The notes below the pieces were generated by a model. The model was not told where the DNA came from. It searched no databases and saw only the letters and a program-made list of their open reading frames with translations. Source: Carboxydocella sporoproducens DSM 16521 (GTDB taxonomy: Bacteria; Bacillota; GCA-003054495; Carboxydocellales; Carboxydocellaceae). From it: a DNA stretch of 47,219 bases. Below, piece by piece: positions 1 to 8,772 of this stretch. How positions within the stretch are numbered: the stretch's first letter is position 1; every line of letters starts with the position of its first letter. The stretch is from NCBI RefSeq assembly GCF_900167165.1, contig NZ_FUXM01000014.1:1-47219 (forward strand), in the 5' to 3' direction. The translations under genes and the position numbers were made by a program.

Positions 1-1
1 A

Positions 2-64
2 GCAATGGCGATAGGGCGAATTCGGGAAAATCAGGCAGAGAAGATGCGGAGCCTGGTAGCTTAA
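2..64 (+). CDS. possible 3' end of an upstream gene (partial)
   Basis: An open frame enters from the left edge and ends at a TAA at 62-64, encoding about 20 residues with a helical, charged C-terminus (…IRENQAEKMRSLVA). Its codon use resembles the genes downstream, and a plausible terminator follows at 132-161. The fragment is too short to assign to a family; a second open frame from position 1 to 117 cannot be excluded. Confidence 0.3.
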   Translation, partial: AMAIGRIRENQAEKMRSLVA

Positions 65-131
65 AAAGGAGAAGAAAAGCATCTCTAATATGGGCAAAAA
101 GTTACAGGCCGGATGATTAAGAAGTCATTTT

Positions 132-161
132 AGGGCTAGTGGGATTAGTGCGCCCTTTTTT
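132..161 (+). terminator. possible intrinsic terminator of the upstream gene
   Basis: A short AGGGC/GCCCT stem with a 15-nt loop is followed by a run of T. The stem is only 5 bp, so this is weaker than the other terminators in the window. The rest of 65-300 is AT-rich, and I see no gene in it. Confidence 0.4.
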
Positions 162-300
162 AGGATTTAAAAAAAGAGAGATACCATTATCCTTGCTAAA
201 GAACTGAATGATAATGTTTAAAAAAAATTATTTATAATATTTTTAGCAATTTTCATTCTGAAAAAGGGTACATCGCAAAAAGCATTTTAAAGAAATAAGA

Positions 301-329
301 TTGACAGCGAATTATTCCTTGAGTAAAAT
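301..329 (+). promoter_or_regulatory. sigma-A type promoter for tRNA-Pro
   Basis: TTGACA at 301-306 and TAAAAT at 324-329 are separated by 17 bp. Transcription would start a few bases before the tRNA at 343. Confidence 0.75.
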
Positions 330-342
330 AGGGTTTGTCAGT

Positions 343-419
343 CGGGGCGTAGCTCAGTTTGGTAGAGCGCCATCTTGGGGTGGTGGAGGTCGCTGGTTCA
401 AGTCCAGTCGCTCCGACCA
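343..419 (+). tRNA. tRNA-Pro (anticodon GGG)
   Basis: A 77-nt cloverleaf with encoded CCA. The acceptor arm CGGGGCG (343-349) pairs with CGCTCCG (409-415). The D stem is GCTC/GAGC. The anticodon stem CCATC/GGTGG (370-374/382-386) encloses the loop TTGGGGT, placing anticodon GGG at 377-379. The T arm GCTGG/CCAGT encloses TTCAAGT. It has its own promoter upstream and a terminator immediately downstream, so it is a stand-alone transcription unit. Confidence 0.95.
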
Positions 420-435
420 GTACAGTGAAACCTAA

Positions 436-466
436 CCCGGTAAATTGTTACCGGGCTTTATTTTTT
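436..466 (+). terminator. intrinsic terminator of tRNA-Pro
   Basis: An 8-bp stem CCCGGTAA/TTACCGGG (436-443/448-455) with a 4-nt loop is followed by a T-rich tract. Confidence 0.85.
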
Positions 467-567
467 GTCAGCATTAGAACTGGCCTGTAATTTATAGAAA
501 ATAATAGATTGAGCGAGATATTTTAATATATTGAAAAACAAAAACGGATAATGAAAAATTTCCAATC

Positions 568-598
568 TTGCATTATTTTTTTTCTGTAGTGCTATAAT
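568..598 (+). promoter_or_regulatory. groESL promoter
   Basis: TATAAT at 593-598 is preceded by TTGCAT at 568-573. The spacer is rather long at 19 bp. The -10 lies immediately upstream of the CIRCE operator, the usual arrangement for HrcA-controlled chaperonin operons. Confidence 0.65.
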
Positions 599-609
599 AT
601 AGCTGTGTG

Positions 610-636
610 TTAGCACTCGATGTTGATGAGTGCTAA
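610..636 (+). promoter_or_regulatory. CIRCE operator (HrcA binding site)
   Basis: A perfect TTAGCACTC-N9-GAGTGCTAA inverted repeat (610-618 and 628-636) sits between the -10 box and groES. This is the consensus HrcA repressor target, so the operon should be induced by heat and protein-folding stress. The hrcA gene is not in this window. Confidence 0.95.
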
Positions 637-668
637 CAAAAAATAATACATAAGGAGGGGTAACATAT

Positions 669-950
669 ATGCTGAAACCCTTAGGTGATCGGGTTGTTCT
701 GAAACTGATTGAACAAGAACAAAGAACAGAAAGCGGGATTGTGTTGCCGGACACCGCTAAAGAGAAGCCGCAACAGGGAGAAGTGGTGGCTGTTGGCAGT
801 GGTCGGATTTTGGATAACGGCCAGCGAGTAGAACTGGAGGTTAAAGTTGGGGACAAGGTAATCTTCTCCAAATACGCTGGTACTGAAGTCAAAGTTGATG
901 GCGAAGAATACTTGATTGTCAATGAAAGAGATATTCTGGCTATTCTCTAA
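669..950 (+). CDS. groES: co-chaperonin GroES (Hsp10)
   Basis: This 93-residue protein has the full length of the family and forms the heptameric lid of the GroEL folding chamber in the cytoplasm. It begins with the family signature [11 protein letters not shown]. The mobile-loop region is around residues 15-35 and the conserved [16 protein letters not shown] sits at the C-terminus. The ATG follows a strong AAGGAGGGG site. groEL starts 24 bp downstream, and CIRCE upstream indicates HrcA control. Confidence 0.97.
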   Translation: MLKPLGDRVVLKLIEQEQRTESGIVLPDTAKEKPQQGEVVAVGSGRILDNGQRVELEVKVGDKVIFSKYAGTEVKVDGEEYLIVNERDILAIL

Positions 951-2594
<1,644 letters not shown>

Positions 2595-2599
2595 TTAGC

Positions 2600-2629
2600 T
2601 TGACAGCTGAAAAAAACTGTTGATAAAAT
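2600..2629 (+). promoter_or_regulatory. promoter-like sequence in the groEL 3' UTR
   Basis: TTGACA at 2600-2605 and TAAAAT at 2624-2629 are separated by 18 bp, starting 5 bp after the groEL stop. Predicted transcription would begin about 9 nt before the terminator stem at 2645. It may drive pheA by readthrough, since no better promoter is visible between the terminator and pheA. Confidence 0.45.
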
Positions 2630-2644
2630 ATATACTAATTAAAT

Positions 2645-2676
2645 AGCTTCTCGCCACTTTTGGTGAGAAGCTTTTT
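2645..2676 (+). terminator. intrinsic terminator after groEL
   Basis: A 12-bp stem AGCTTCTCGCCA/TGGTGAGAAGCT (2645-2656/2661-2672) with loop CTTT is followed by TTTT. Confidence 0.9.
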
Positions 2677-2730
2677 CTTATCATTATTCAGTCTGCAGGT
2701 TGGCAGGACGGTAGGTTAGGAGGAGAAAAA

Positions 2731-3591
2731 ATGCGAGTAGGGGTTCTAGGTCCAGAAGGTACATTTTCACAAATGGCTGCCGAACAATACGCCAGGCGCC
2801 GGCATCTGAATTTTCAATTCTTTTATTTTCCAGACCTTGCCCGGGTAATGAAAGCTCTGGTACAGGATCAGGTGGAACTGGCGATTGTACCGGTGGAAAA
2901 TTCCCAGGAAGGTTCTTTATCTACTACCCTGGATTTTCTTTTATGGCAGGATGGAGTGCAAATCCAGGATGAAGAAGTTCTGGCTGTCCGGCACTGGCTC
3001 TGGGGTAAGCCTGGCACCAGACTAGACCAAATTTCCGCTGTGCTTTCTCATCATCAGGCCCTGGCCCAATGTCAGGGCTGGCTTAATCGCCGCCTTCCCC
3101 AGGCGATTAAGGTGCTAACTACCAGTACCAGTGAAGCCTGTGCGAAAGTGGCAAAATCAGAAGAAAGTCTGGCAGCTATTGCGGCGCCGGTAGCAGGGGC
3201 TGCCTATGGTCTGGAAGCACTGGCGGAAGATCTCCAGGATAATAAGAATAACGCTACCCGCTTCCTGGTGCTGGGAAAAGGAAGTCAGAGTTTAAGACCT
3301 CAGCCGGGGGAAAAGTGGAAAACTTCCATAGCTTTTGGGACCCCGCATGAACCAGGGGCATTATATCGAGCTCTTGAGCCGTTGGCCAGGCAGGGTTTGA
3401 ATTTGTGCAAAATTGAGTCCCGGCCGGCCAAGCGCAAACTGGGGGAATATATTTTTCTGGTGGATATTGAAGGCTGTAGTCTGGAACCAGGCCCGGTTTC
3501 CCAGGGGCTAATAGAATTAATGGGTCGAGCAGCCTGGGTGAAAATGCTTGGCTGCTATCCGGCTGCTCCAGGGGGTGGAGAAGATGAATGA
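2731..3591 (+). CDS. pheA: prephenate dehydratase
   Basis: This 286-residue cytoplasmic enzyme converts prephenate to phenylpyruvate in phenylalanine biosynthesis. The catalytic domain spans roughly residues 1-180, with the signature TRF at 176-178. A C-terminal ACT domain follows, with the phenylalanine-binding GALY (209-212) and ESRP (229-232) motifs, so feedback inhibition by phenylalanine is expected. The ATG is preceded by AGGAGGAG. The gene overlaps the following chorismate mutase by 8 bp (ATGAATGA), indicating translational coupling. Unlike in E. coli, the two activities are on separate polypeptides. Confidence 0.93.
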   Translation: MRVGVLGPEGTFSQMAAEQYARRRHLNFQFFYFPDLARVMKALVQDQVELAIVPVENSQEGSLSTTLDFLLWQDGVQIQDEEVLAVRHWLWGKPGTRLDQISAVLSHHQALAQCQGWLNRRLPQAIKVLTTSTSEACAKVAKSEESLAAIAAPVAGAAYGLEALAEDLQDNKNNATRFLVLGKGSQSLRPQPGEKWKTSIAFGTPHEPGALYRALEPLARQGLNLCKIESRPAKRKLGEYIFLVDIEGCSLEPGPVSQGLIELMGRAAWVKMLGCYPAAPGGGEDE

Positions 3592-3874
3592 GCGCCGTCT
3601 GGAGGAATTGCGCAGAGAAATTGATAAAGTGGATGAAGCTATCATTGAGTTGCTTGGGCGCAGATTGAAACTGGCCCGGGAGATTGGTCTGATAAAAGGG
3701 CACAATCGAAAAATTCGTGACTTGCGCCGGGAGCAGCGGGTGCTGGAACGGGTCAAGTTACAGGCCAGCTTACAGCAGTTTTCCCCGGAAGTGGCAGAAA
3801 AAATTTATCGCATACTGATGGACTATTTTGTCAGTCAACAGGAAGAACTGCTGCGTCAGCAGCGACGGCCTTAG
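3584..3874 (+). CDS. aroQ: chorismate mutase, AroQ class
   Basis: This 96-residue all-helical protein matches the short stand-alone AroQ family. The N-terminal helix carries REIDKVDEAIIELLGRR (residues 11-27), and a conserved basic segment follows to about residue 55. It would convert chorismate to prephenate, the substrate of the preceding dehydratase. I chose the ATG at 3584 because GGTGGAG lies just upstream and it gives the usual length; an upstream in-frame ATG at 3548 has no ribosome site. The C-terminal stop codon overlaps the ribosome site of the next gene. Confidence 0.88.
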   Translation: MNERRLEELRREIDKVDEAIIELLGRRLKLAREIGLIKGHNRKIRDLRREQRVLERVKLQASLQQFSPEVAEKIYRILMDYFVSQQEELLRQQRRP

Positions 3875-3884
3875 GAGGATTAAG

Positions 3885-5852
3885 ATGGCATGGTATCGTA
3901 CTACCTGTCCGCTCAACTGTTTTGACAGTTGCGGGATACTGGTGGAGATAATTGATGGCAAAATCAATAATTTTAAAGGGGATCCGGCTCATCCTATTAC
4001 CAGGGGATTTATCTGTAGCAAAGGGCAAAAGGCTATTAAAAGGCATTTTAGCCCGGACCGCCTTTTGTACCCATTAATAAAATCAAAAAAAGGTTTCGAG
4101 AAAATCGACTGGGAGTCCGCTCTTGCCCTCTGGGCAGAAAAAATCGAGCAGGCTCAATCCGATTATGGGCCTACTTCTTTGTTGCATATAAATGATTATG
4201 GCCACAATGGGCGCCTGAAAAATCTGGAACACAGATTTTTTCGGGCCTTAGGAGGTTATACTGTACCCACTGGTAGTATGTGCTGGGGCAGTGGTTATCA
4301 GGCCCAGAAGGAGGATTTTGGAGCCCTTTATTCCCACCCCTGGCTGGATTGCTGCCAGAGTAGACATATTGTGCTCTGGGGTCGGGACCCGGCTTTTACC
4401 AACATTCACCTGATTCCGATTTTAAAAGAGGCTCAGCAAGGTGGAGCCAGGATTGTTGTTATTAATCCTGTCAAAACTTTAACTGCCGATCTGGCTGACC
4501 TATTACTTCAACCCAGGCCTGGAACCGATGGCGCTCTGGCATTAGGGGCACTCCATGTTTTACTGTCTGAAGGCTGGTATGATGCTGAATTTGTGGCTCA
4601 ACGCGTTAATGGTTTTGAAGGACTGGCAAAGGTAGCAGTCAACTGGACACCAGAGCGTACCCAGGAAGTAACAGGGGTACCGGCGGAGCTGGTGCGGGAA
4701 CTGGCTCGTATTTATGGTAGAGGCCGACCGGTAGCCACTTTTTTTGGTTATGGTTTACAGCGTTATGCCAATGGCGGTCAGACGGTTCGCTATATTGATG
4801 CTCTCTGTGGTTTGTCTGGCAATATCGGTATCAGTGGTGGAGGGGCTAATTATGCCCATCAGTACTGGCAGGGGTTGCTGAATGACATTAAAGGGGAAAA
4901 TATCTTTGCAGAAGTGCGGGAGTTTTCCTTCCCTACCCTGGCCCAGGAGATATTATCTGCTCAGCCCCCTATTCAGGTTATATCAGTAGCCAGGACCAAT
5001 CCGGTTTGCCAGCTGCCCAATACCAGTGAAGTGCTGAGGGCCTGGCGGCAGGTTCCTTTCAAAGTAGTAATGGATTTGCAATTAACCGATACAGCAGAGC
5101 AAGCTGACCTGGTTTTACCGGTAGCCGGATTTCTAGAAACGCCTGATGTGATCGCCACTTCCTGGGGGGATTATATCGGCGCAGTGCCGGCTCTTATCTC
5201 ACCTCCTGATACTGTAAAAGATGAGGTGGAAATCTGGACAGAACTGGCCCGTCGGCTGAACAAACTCTCTGTTTTTGGTGAAAGAACAGCAATGGAGTGG
5301 ATTCACTGGTTACTGGAGCCACTCCGGCCTTATGGAATTACCTGGGATAAATTGATTTCCGAAGGTGCCTGTATATGTCCGGTTATGCCGCAGGTAGCCT
5401 GGGCGGAGCGGAAATTCGCTACCGCAAATGGCAAGATGAATCTGATTAACGAAGAATGGCAATCTCCCCGGTATTATCAGGATCCGGAGGAATTTCCACT
5501 GGTCCTGCTTACTCCCCATCCCAAAGGGCAGTTACACTCCCAGTTCTTTCGGGAAAGAGAGGATGCTCAGGAGGCATCTCTGCCACTGGTAGAGATTAAT
5601 CCTGCTGAAGCCCAAAAACGGTATGTGCGCAATTACGATCAGGTTATTATTGAGACCGGTTATGGTCAACTGGTAGCCAGGGTTTCCCTGACGGAAAGGG
5701 TTCCGACCGGTATAGCCCTTTTGCCCGAAGGCTGGTGGCTCAAGGATGGGGGAGGAGTAAACTGGCTTACCCCCGCTTTCGCTCCTGATTTAGGGGGCGG
5801 GATTCCTTATTATGATGTAAAATGTGAAATTCGCAAATGGCATATAGATTAG
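3885..5852 (+). CDS. molybdopterin oxidoreductase, cytoplasmic, [4Fe-4S]
   Basis: This 655-residue member of the DMSO reductase/formate dehydrogenase superfamily begins with a [4Fe-4S] motif at Cys8, Cys12, Cys16 and Cys44. The catalytic MopB domain and a C-terminal molydopterin-dinucleotide-binding domain (from about residue 540, LVLLTPHPKGQLHSQF) follow. Cys133 in the GSMCWGSG stretch is the likely Mo/W ligand. There is no twin-arginine signal, so it should act in the cytoplasm. ATG at 3885 follows AGGAGG with 6-nt spacing; that site overlaps the chorismate mutase stop. No electron-transfer subunit is adjacent. The substrate is unknown; the location beside phenylalanine genes does not define it. 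Confidence 0.82.
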   Translation: MAWYRTTCPLNCFDSCGILVEIIDGKINNFKGDPAHPITRGFICSKGQKAIKRHFSPDRLLYPLIKSKKGFEKIDWESALALWAEKIEQAQSDYGPTSLLHINDYGHNGRLKNLEHRFFRALGGYTVPTGSMCWGSGYQAQKEDFGALYSHPWLDCCQSRHIVLWGRDPAFTNIHLIPILKEAQQGGARIVVINPVKTLTADLADLLLQPRPGTDGALALGALHVLLSEGWYDAEFVAQRVNGFEGLAKVAVNWTPERTQEVTGVPAELVRELARIYGRGRPVATFFGYGLQRYANGGQTVRYIDALCGLSGNIGISGGGANYAHQYWQGLLNDIKGENIFAEVREFSFPTLAQEILSAQPPIQVISVARTNPVCQLPNTSEVLRAWRQVPFKVVMDLQLTDTAEQADLVLPVAGFLETPDVIATSWGDYIGAVPALISPPDTVKDEVEIWTELARRLNKLSVFGERTAMEWIHWLLEPLRPYGITWDKLISEGACICPVMPQVAWAERKFATANGKMNLINEEWQSPRYYQDPEEFPLVLLTPHPKGQLHSQFFREREDAQEASLPLVEINPAEAQKRYVRNYDQVIIETGYGQLVARVSLTERVPTGIALLPEGWWLKDGGGVNWLTPAFAPDLGGGIPYYDVKCEIRKWHID

Positions 5853-5864
5853 GAATTTATCACT

Positions 5865-5909
5865 CCCCTGTCTCATATAGCTGTTAACAGAGACAGGGGG
5901 GTATTTTTT
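5865..5909 (+). terminator. terminator-like hairpin containing the next gene's ribosome site
   Basis: A 10-bp stem CCCCTGTCTC/GAGACAGGGG (5865-5874/5890-5899) is followed by GGTATTTTTT and directly by the ATG at 5910. The only Shine-Dalgarno-like sequence of the downstream aminotransferase (AGGGGGG, 5895-5901) lies in the 3' arm. The hairpin could therefore act on transcription, translation or both. Confidence 0.7.
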
Positions 5910-7148
5910 ATGTCCAGAGTTATTGAGCTTTATGAAAAACATTTGAATCCATCCTTAACCCGCTTACAGCGCTTGCTAGGTTTGGATCTGGTAGAAAAGG
6001 CAGCCAGGGGCTGTTGGATTTTTACCGAGGATAACCGGGCCTTTCTGGATTTTCTCGGCGGATATGGAGTTTTTTCTCTTGGTCACTGTCATCCCAGGGT
6101 AATAGCAGCTGTTAAAGAACAGATGGAGCGTTTGCCGCTGGGAAGCAAAATGTTCTGTCACGAACCAGCAGCTTTATTGGCAGAAAAAATCTGTGCCACT
6201 CTTCCGCCGGTCCTGAACAAAGTCTTCTTTTGTAATTCCGGGGCTGAAGCTATTGAGGGAGCTTTGAAAATAGCCCGGCTGGCAACAGGTAGAAAGAAGA
6301 TTGTGGCGATGCAAAATGGATTTCATGGTAAGACCCTGGGGGCCTTAAGTGTAACCGGGCGGGATATCTACCGGGAGCCCTGTATGCCTTTACTGCCGGA
6401 AGTTTACCATATACCATTTAATGACCTGGCCAGAGCCGTTGAGGTCATTGACAGAAAAACAGCGGCGGTAGTGCTGGAGATAGTCCAGGGCGAAGGGGGA
6501 ATGAGGGTAGCAGACTTCTGGTATTTGCGGGAACTGGCAAGTCACTGTCGGAGCCAGGGAGCCCTTTTAATCATAGATGAGGTACAGACTGGATTGGGAA
6601 GAACTGGAACCTTCTGGGCATTTGAGCAGGCTGGTGTCCTGCCGGATTTGATCACCAGTGCCAAAGCCCTGGGGGGTGGGGTATTACCAGCAGGAGCCAT
6701 TCTGGCCCGGGAAGAAATCTGGCAGATATTTGAGGAAAATCCTTTAATTCATACTTCGACTTTCGGGGGGAATCCTCTGGCCTGTGTTGCAGGGATAGCC
6801 ACTCTGCAGGTTATTGAAGAAGAAGGACTGGTAGAGAGCGCGGCAGTATTAGGTCAAAGGTTAAAAACAAACTTGTTACAGTTGACAGCAGGATTTGCAC
6901 AGATCATTAAAGAGGTAAGGGGCTTGGGGCTAATGCTGGGACTGGAGCTGGTAGATGAAGGGTTTGGGGGGTATCTGATCCAGGCCCTGCTCAACAGGGG
7001 AGTACTGGTAGGTACTACTTTAAATAACACCAGGGTTATCAGGCTGGAACCGCCATTAATTATATCCAATGAAGAAATTAATCTCTTCTTGCAGATATTG
7101 GAGGAAAGCCTCAATGAGGTGGTAAAGGAGGTGGAAGAAGATGCCTAA
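5910..7148 (+). CDS. class III PLP aminotransferase (ornithine/putrescine/acetylornithine type)
   Basis: This 412-residue protein is full length for fold-type I class III aminotransferases. It contains GAEAIEGALK (111-120, cofactor phosphate binding), the DEVQTGLGRTG block with Asp223 (pyridine nitrogen contact), and Lys252 in SAKALGGG as the Schiff-base lysine. The overall pattern is closest to putrescine/ornithine aminotransferases, but the amino donor cannot be settled from sequence. The ATG lies directly after a terminator-like hairpin that includes the ribosome site. It overlaps the next gene by 8 bp and so is translated together with it. Confidence 0.85.
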   Translation: MSRVIELYEKHLNPSLTRLQRLLGLDLVEKAARGCWIFTEDNRAFLDFLGGYGVFSLGHCHPRVIAAVKEQMERLPLGSKMFCHEPAALLAEKICATLPPVLNKVFFCNSGAEAIEGALKIARLATGRKKIVAMQNGFHGKTLGALSVTGRDIYREPCMPLLPEVYHIPFNDLARAVEVIDRKTAAVVLEIVQGEGGMRVADFWYLRELASHCRSQGALLIIDEVQTGLGRTGTFWAFEQAGVLPDLITSAKALGGGVLPAGAILAREEIWQIFEENPLIHTSTFGGNPLACVAGIATLQVIEEEGLVESAAVLGQRLKTNLLQLTAGFAQIIKEVRGLGLMLGLELVDEGFGGYLIQALLNRGVLVGTTLNNTRVIRLEPPLIISNEEINLFLQILEESLNEVVKEVEEDA

Positions 7149-7578
7149 GATAAGAGTTTCCAAATGGGTGGCTGCTCCTAAAGCTGTTGTTTTTCCATTA
7201 GCTGCGGCGATGGAGGATTATCCCAAGTTTATGCGCAATGTAAAAGAAGTTAGGATTATCAACCGGGAGCATAACTATGCCATTTCCGCCTGGAAAACAG
7301 AAGTAGATGGCAGAATGATTTGCTGGCTGGAAGAAGATCGTTTTTATCCGGAACAGGGGCAGATTGATTATAAGCTCATCAGTGGGGATTTAAAAAAGTT
7401 TGAAGGCAGCTGGGTTATTGAAGACAAAGATGGCGGCTCCCTGGTCAGTCTAACTGTGGATTTTGAACTGGGGGTTCCGGCACTGGCACCATTATTAAAC
7501 CCTATATTAAGTAAAAAAACAAAAGAAAACTGCTTAGCTATGCTGGAGGGAATAGCCGGATATGTGAACCGGCTCTAG
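7141..7578 (+). CDS. SRPBCC (START/polyketide cyclase-like) family protein
   Basis: This 145-residue protein has the pattern of the SRPBCC helix-grip fold: an N-terminal beta strand followed by an AAPKAVVFPLAAAMEDYPKFM helix region, a central antiparallel sheet with WLEEDRF and FEGSW, and a long C-terminal helix. Such domains bind hydrophobic ligands or act as coenzyme Q-binding/cyclase-like proteins (COQ10/RatA type). It follows a strong AAGGAGGTGG site and overlaps the aminotransferase by 8 bp. Its ligand and role here are unknown. Confidence 0.72.
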   Translation: MPKIRVSKWVAAPKAVVFPLAAAMEDYPKFMRNVKEVRIINREHNYAISAWKTEVDGRMICWLEEDRFYPEQGQIDYKLISGDLKKFEGSWVIEDKDGGSLVSLTVDFELGVPALAPLLNPILSKKTKENCLAMLEGIAGYVNRL

Positions 7579-7604
7579 TCCCTCTTTTTTCTGCTTTCTT
7601 TTTG

Positions 7605-7613
7605 TGGTATGAT
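7605..7613 (+). promoter_or_regulatory. possible extended -10 promoter for the glycosyltransferase operon
   Basis: TGGTATGAT (TGn plus TATGAT) lies in the 69-bp gap after the SRPBCC gene. A clear -35 is missing; only a T run is present at the right distance. Confidence 0.4.
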
Positions 7614-7647
7614 TTAGGGCAAGAAAATGGAATGGAGTGTAATAGGA

Positions 7648-8772
7648 ATGAACAGGATTCTCTATGTGGTACGGCCGGTAGCAGGCGGGATGGCTGAACA
7701 CATCCGCTCCCTAATTCAAGGGCTAGATACAAAATGGGAGATAGTCCTGGCGGGTCCACCACAGCTAAAAATAGAAGGAAAAACAATTACTTATTTGCCC
7801 CTGAAAATCTCCGCCAGCCTTAATCCCTGGGCTGATTGGCCGGCGGTTTATCAACTGCGCCGGTATTTACAGGAGAAAAAATTTGATCTTATCCATGCTC
7901 ATGGAGCTAAAGCCGGTCTGATCAGTCGGCTGGCAGCGATGGGATCAAAAACACCGGTGCTGATCACGGCCCACAATCTGATACTGGCAGGCTCTGTGAA
8001 AGGCTGGAAAGGCATGGTTTATAAAGTGCTGGAGCGTGTTCTGGCTGGCAGGACAACTGCGTATATTGCCGTTTCCCGGGCTATTGCCAGGGAATTAGAG
8101 CAGCTTGGCGCCAGGCGGGAGCAAATTCATATAATTTATAACGGTATAGATACCAGTTTTTTTTCCCGGTTTCCTTTCACTCCATCTCAAGCCCGAGCAG
8201 CACTGGGTATTTCTCAGGAGGCAAAAATAATTGGTTCGGTAGCGCGGTTTGCTCCTCAAAAAGGATTAAATTATTTTGTTGAAATGGCAGAACTTATGGC
8301 CAGAGAAAGGGAAGACTTGTTATTTTTGCTGGTAGGGGACGGGCCATTAAAACCCCAGCTGGAGGAACAAGTAAAAATAAGCGGCTTGTCAAAAAGATTT
8401 GTGTTTACAGGACATGTTGAAGATATCCGGCCCTATTTAAGGGCAATCGATGTTTTTGTCTTACCTTCGCTTTCGGAGGGGATGGGAATATCCCTGCTGG
8501 AGGCGGCAGCGGCTGGCTTACCGATGGTGGCAACTAACGCTGGCGGGATACCGGAAGTAATTACCGATGGCCGGGAGGGCTGGCTGGTACCGGTGGCAGA
8601 TAGCAGGGCGCTGGCAGCAAAAGTAGGCTGGGTGCTGGATAATTTAAATCTGGCCCAGCAGATAGCATTAGCAGCTAAACAAAAGATTGAAACTCAGTTT
8701 TCACTAGCTGGAATGATAAAGGCAACAGAATCAGTTTATCAAAAAATTATAAGTGAGGGGAAAAGAAATTGA
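7648..8772 (+). CDS. GT4-family glycosyltransferase
   Basis: This 374-residue protein has the two Rossmann domains of GT-B enzymes. The N-terminal half contains GGMAEHIRSL and the HAHGAKAGLISRLA acceptor-side motif. The C-terminal half has the nucleotide-sugar signature EGMGISLLE (E-x7-E type) followed by AAAAGLPMVAT. It would transfer a sugar from an activated donor to a lipid or polysaccharide acceptor at the cytoplasmic membrane face. I prefer ATG 7648 (GGAGTG 8 nt upstream) to ATG 7627. Its stop overlaps the TTG start of the next gene, which encodes a membrane protein, so the two probably cooperate. The donor and acceptor are unknown. Confidence 0.85.
   Translation: MNRILYVVRPVAGGMAEHIRSLIQGLDTKWEIVLAGPPQLKIEGKTITYLPLKISASLNPWADWPAVYQLRRYLQEKKFDLIHAHGAKAGLISRLAAMGSKTPVLITAHNLILAGSVKGWKGMVYKVLERVLAGRTTAYIAVSRAIARELEQLGARREQIHIIYNGIDTSFFSRFPFTPSQARAALGISQEAKIIGSVARFAPQKGLNYFVEMAELMAREREDLLFLLVGDGPLKPQLEEQVKISGLSKRFVFTGHVEDIRPYLRAIDVFVLPSLSEGMGISLLEAAAAGLPMVATNAGGIPEVITDGREGWLVPVADSRALAAKVGWVLDNLNLAQQIALAAKQKIETQFSLAGMIKATESVYQKIISEGKRN

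Noticed and set aside
3885-5852. Selenocysteine in the molybdopterin oxidoreductase or other genes.
   Set aside because: The likely ligand position of this enzyme is a TGC codon, and no gene in the window is interrupted by an in-frame TGA with family sequence continuing after it.
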